Assembly (NCBI RefSeq): GCF_000156335.1
Contig: NZ_DS999213.1
Span: 3,634,491-3,698,490, forward strand
DNA: 64,000 nt
From: Roseobacter sp. GAI101
GTDB taxonomy: Bacteria > Pseudomonadota > Alphaproteobacteria > Rhodobacterales > Rhodobacteraceae
Reading direction: 5' to 3'
Positions 62,197 through 64,000 of this stretch are shown here, in pieces (position 1 is the stretch's first letter; the number at the start of each line of letters is the position of its first letter). The notes under the pieces are model-generated. The model was not told where the DNA came from, did not search any database, and saw only the letters and a list, made by a program, of their open reading frames with translations. The position numbers and the translations under genes were made by a program.

Positions 62197-62871
62197 TTAC
62201 AGCAGGCCCAGCAGCTTATGTGCCGCCTCTTCCGAGGACGCAGGGTTCTGACCTGTCACCAGCTTGCCGTCGATCACTACGAAAGACGCCCAATCGTCGC
62301 CCTTCTGGTAGTCGCCACCGTTGGCCTTCAGCATGTCTTCTACCAGGAACGGCACAACATCCGTGAGGCCCACGGCTTCTTCTTCGGTGTTGGTGAAACC
62401 GGTAACCGTCTTGCCGGAAACGATGGATTTGCCGTCGCTACCTTTGGGGTGTTTGAACACGGCAGGCGCGTGGCACACTGCCCCGACGGGACGGTCGCTG
62501 GCCATGAAGGTTTCGATCAGCGCCTTGCTGTCTGCGTCCTCTGCCAGGTCCCACAGGGGGCCGTGGCCGCCGGGGTAAAAGATCGCGTCATACCCGTCGG
62601 CTGAAATGTTGGAGAGGACAGCCGTGTTGGCCAGTTCCTTTTGGGCCGCGTCGTCAGATTTGAACCGTTTCGTGGCATCGGTCTGCGCATCCTCTGCATC
62701 GCTTGTCGGATCCAGCGGTGGCTGGCCGCCTTTAGGCGAGGCCAAGGTGATATCCGCACCTGCATCCTTGAACACATAGTAAGGTGCCGCGAATTCTTCG
62801 AGCCAGAAGCCGGTCTTGTTGCCGGTGTCGCCCAGTTTGTCGTGTGACGTCAAAACCATAAGTATTTTCAT
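62197..62871 (-). CDS. DJ-1/PfpI-family protein (class I glutamine amidotransferase-like)
   Basis: The 224-residue protein has ILMVLTSHDKL at its start, FYPGGHGPLWDL and the nucleophile elbow VGAVCHAP, whose Cys is the family active site. Relatives include Hsp31-type glyoxalase/chaperones and PfpI. The ATG at 62871 has AAGGAT upstream; the frame stays open for 50 more codons but that part is not family-like. A stress or glyoxal-detoxifying role is the usual view. Confidence 0.88.
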   Translation of the reverse strand: MKILMVLTSHDKLGDTGNKTGFWLEEFAAPYYVFKDAGADITLASPKGGQPPLDPTSDAEDAQTDATKRFKSDDAAQKELANTAVLSNISADGYDAIFYPGGHGPLWDLAEDADSKALIETFMASDRPVGAVCHAPAVFKHPKGSDGKSIVSGKTVTGFTNTEEEAVGLTDVVPFLVEDMLKANGGDYQKGDDWASFVVIDGKLVTGQNPASSEEAAHKLLGLL

Positions 62872-63065
62872 GTCGAAGCATCCTTTTGTCATTTGCAATG
62901 AACCGTTTGGCCTGCCGGCATCTGCACGGCACGCTTCACGTTCTGACAACCCAACGAACGCGGCTGGCCGCTGTTCCATGTCTTTGGTCGATTTAGCAAG
63001 AAATCTGGCGTTTCCTTGCGTCACCCTGCTGCTGAAACGCGTTGCAGACCCCGAACAGGTCGGGG

Positions 63066-63443
63066 CTACCTGTCAGACTCGTGGTTGATGCCGTCGGTGT
63101 AGGGCAGGGGTTCCATCGTCCAGGGTTCGGCCCCGTCGATACAGCCCAGATTGATGCCGCATTGGGTCGGGTCCGCACGGCGCTGGTGATGTGTGTAGAT
63201 GCCGCAGGTCTTGCAGAAATAGTGCTTCGCCACGCCCGTGCCCCATGTGTAAAGCGTCAGGTTGTCTGCGCCTTGGATCACGTTGACCGAACTGGCGATG
63301 GCGGTGACTGCGGCCGCGCCGCGCCTGCGGCAAAAACTGCAGGTGCAGCGCCGGGCGGACGTCAGGCCTGAGGGCAATGTCGCCTCAAGCACAACGGCAC
63401 CGCAGTGGCAGCTTGCCCGGTGGGTTTCGGGGGGTTGCTTCAT
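63066..63443 (-). CDS. GFA-family zinc-binding protein
   Basis: The 125-residue protein has the GFA/CENP-V cysteine pattern: CHCG near residue 12, CTCSFCR and FCKTCG, which bind two zinc ions. The family includes glutathione-dependent formaldehyde-activating enzyme, but most members have unknown function. The ATG at 63443 overlaps the stop of the rhomboid gene by four bases, so translation is coupled. Confidence 0.9.
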   Translation of the reverse strand: MKQPPETHRASCHCGAVVLEATLPSGLTSARRCTCSFCRRRGAAAVTAIASSVNVIQGADNLTLYTWGTGVAKHYFCKTCGIYTHHQRRADPTQCGINLGCIDGAEPWTMEPLPYTDGINHESDR

Positions 63444-64000
63444 TTGCGCCTTACCTTCGGGATGCGGCTGCGCACCATCGGATAGTCTGCATCCGGGTGG
63501 GGCGGGTGACCTTCGGTGCGGCTCCAGAACCTTGGGCCGCCCAGGCGCAACCAAAGCGGGACCGTCAGCGCCAGCCCGACAAAGAACCCGCCCGCATGCG
63601 CCCAATAGGCCACGCCGCCGACATCGGGGTCTGCACCGACTCCGCCGATGAATTGCATGCCCAGCCACAAGGCCAGCATGATCCAGGCCGGAATCGGAAT
63701 AATCTTGAAGAAAAAGATGAAGATGATCAGGATATCGACCTTGGCCTTGGGATACAGCAGCAGGTACCCCCCCATGACGCCGGCAATCGCACCGGATGCG
63801 CCGACCATGGGCACGGGGGAATAGGGCGCTGAAAAAACATGCGCACCCGCAGACAGCAGCCCGCAGGCAAGGTAGAAGACCAGATAGCCGACATGCCCCA
63901 TCTCGTCTTCGATATTGTCGCCGAAGATGTATAAAAACAGCATGTTGCCCGCCAGATGCATCCAGCCACCGTGCAGGAACATCGACGTGAAGATGCCCGT
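63440..64000 (-). CDS. Rhomboid-family intramembrane serine protease (partial)
   Basis: The frame is open to the right edge, so the N-terminus is missing. Visible are [19 protein letters not shown], the active-site [12 protein letters not shown] with its Ser, and [10 protein letters not shown] with the catalytic His, on successive membrane helices. The cytoplasmic tail ends [10 protein letters not shown]. It cleaves membrane proteins within the bilayer; the substrate is unknown. It is coupled to the GFA gene downstream. Confidence 0.93.
   Translation of the reverse strand, partial: TGIFTSMFLHGGWMHLAGNMLFLYIFGDNIEDEMGHVGYLVFYLACGLLSAGAHVFSAPYSPVPMVGASGAIAGVMGGYLLLYPKAKVDILIIFIFFFKIIPIPAWIMLALWLGMQFIGGVGADPDVGGVAYWAHAGGFFVGLALTVPLWLRLGGPRFWSRTEGHPPHPDADYPMVRSRIPKVRRK

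Overview
The window looks like about 64 kb of chromosome from a marine alphaproteobacterium of the Rhodobacterales (Roseobacter group). The evidence is the roughly 60% GC content and the pcm-tolC pair followed by a PopZ-like protein. Other pointers are an RTX/Hint_2 protein, an orphan CoxL-form-II-like molybdenum hydroxylase and the CCCCCGG-rich intergenic repeats common in this group. No rRNA, tRNA, CRISPR array, integrase or insertion sequence was seen.

Bases 1-30,450 are an accessory surface-polysaccharide region. It opens with the end of a repeat-rich, lectin-like secreted protein. Next come five genes joined by four ATGA overlaps: N-acetyltransferase, Gfo/Idh/MocA oxidoreductase, aminotransferase, SDR epimerase/dehydratase and a second aminotransferase. 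Facing them is a NeuD/PglD-type acetyltransferase. Together they suggest a nucleotide-activated diamino (di-N-acyl) sugar. An AT-rich, palindrome-dense gap and an atypical LuxR-type regulator follow. Then comes a full Wzx/Wzy-type exopolysaccharide set: flippase, GT4, UDP-xylose synthase, WbaP/ExoY-type initiating transferase and polymerase on the minus strand; ExoF-like export protein, GT2, GT4, ExoP/Wzz-like co-polymerase, gmd and fcl on the plus strand. The GDP-fucose genes sit beside the most unusual gene here, a single 778-codon ORF joining two FkbM methyltransferase domains to a GT11-type fucosyltransferase domain, followed directly by a GT25 gene. An RTX/Hint protein and a further FkbM methyltransferase close the region.

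Bases 30,600-35,290 are housekeeping: pcm, tolC, a PopZ-like acidic protein, a small conserved protein and efp. Bases 35,300-44,440 hold a dipeptide/oligopeptide ABC transporter operon whose binding-protein gene carries two apparent frameshifts, then a LysR regulator divergent from an amidohydrolase that overlaps a COG0523 (CobW-type) GTPase.

Bases 44,470-64,000 are mostly core metabolism: ygfZ, GT2, an MsbA-like ABC exporter, a class V aminotransferase, a tiny membrane protein, a HisC-type aminotransferase, enoyl-CoA hydratase, valS, a frameshifted CoxL-like gene, PaaI thioesterase, metF, a MetR-like regulator, an MDR oxidoreductase, an inositol-phosphatase-family enzyme, a PfpI/DJ-1 protein, a GFA-family protein and the start-truncated end of a rhomboid protease. 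Non-coding points of note are a 96-bp three-tier palindrome downstream of valS and a terminator hairpin that buries the ribosome-binding site of the thioesterase gene.
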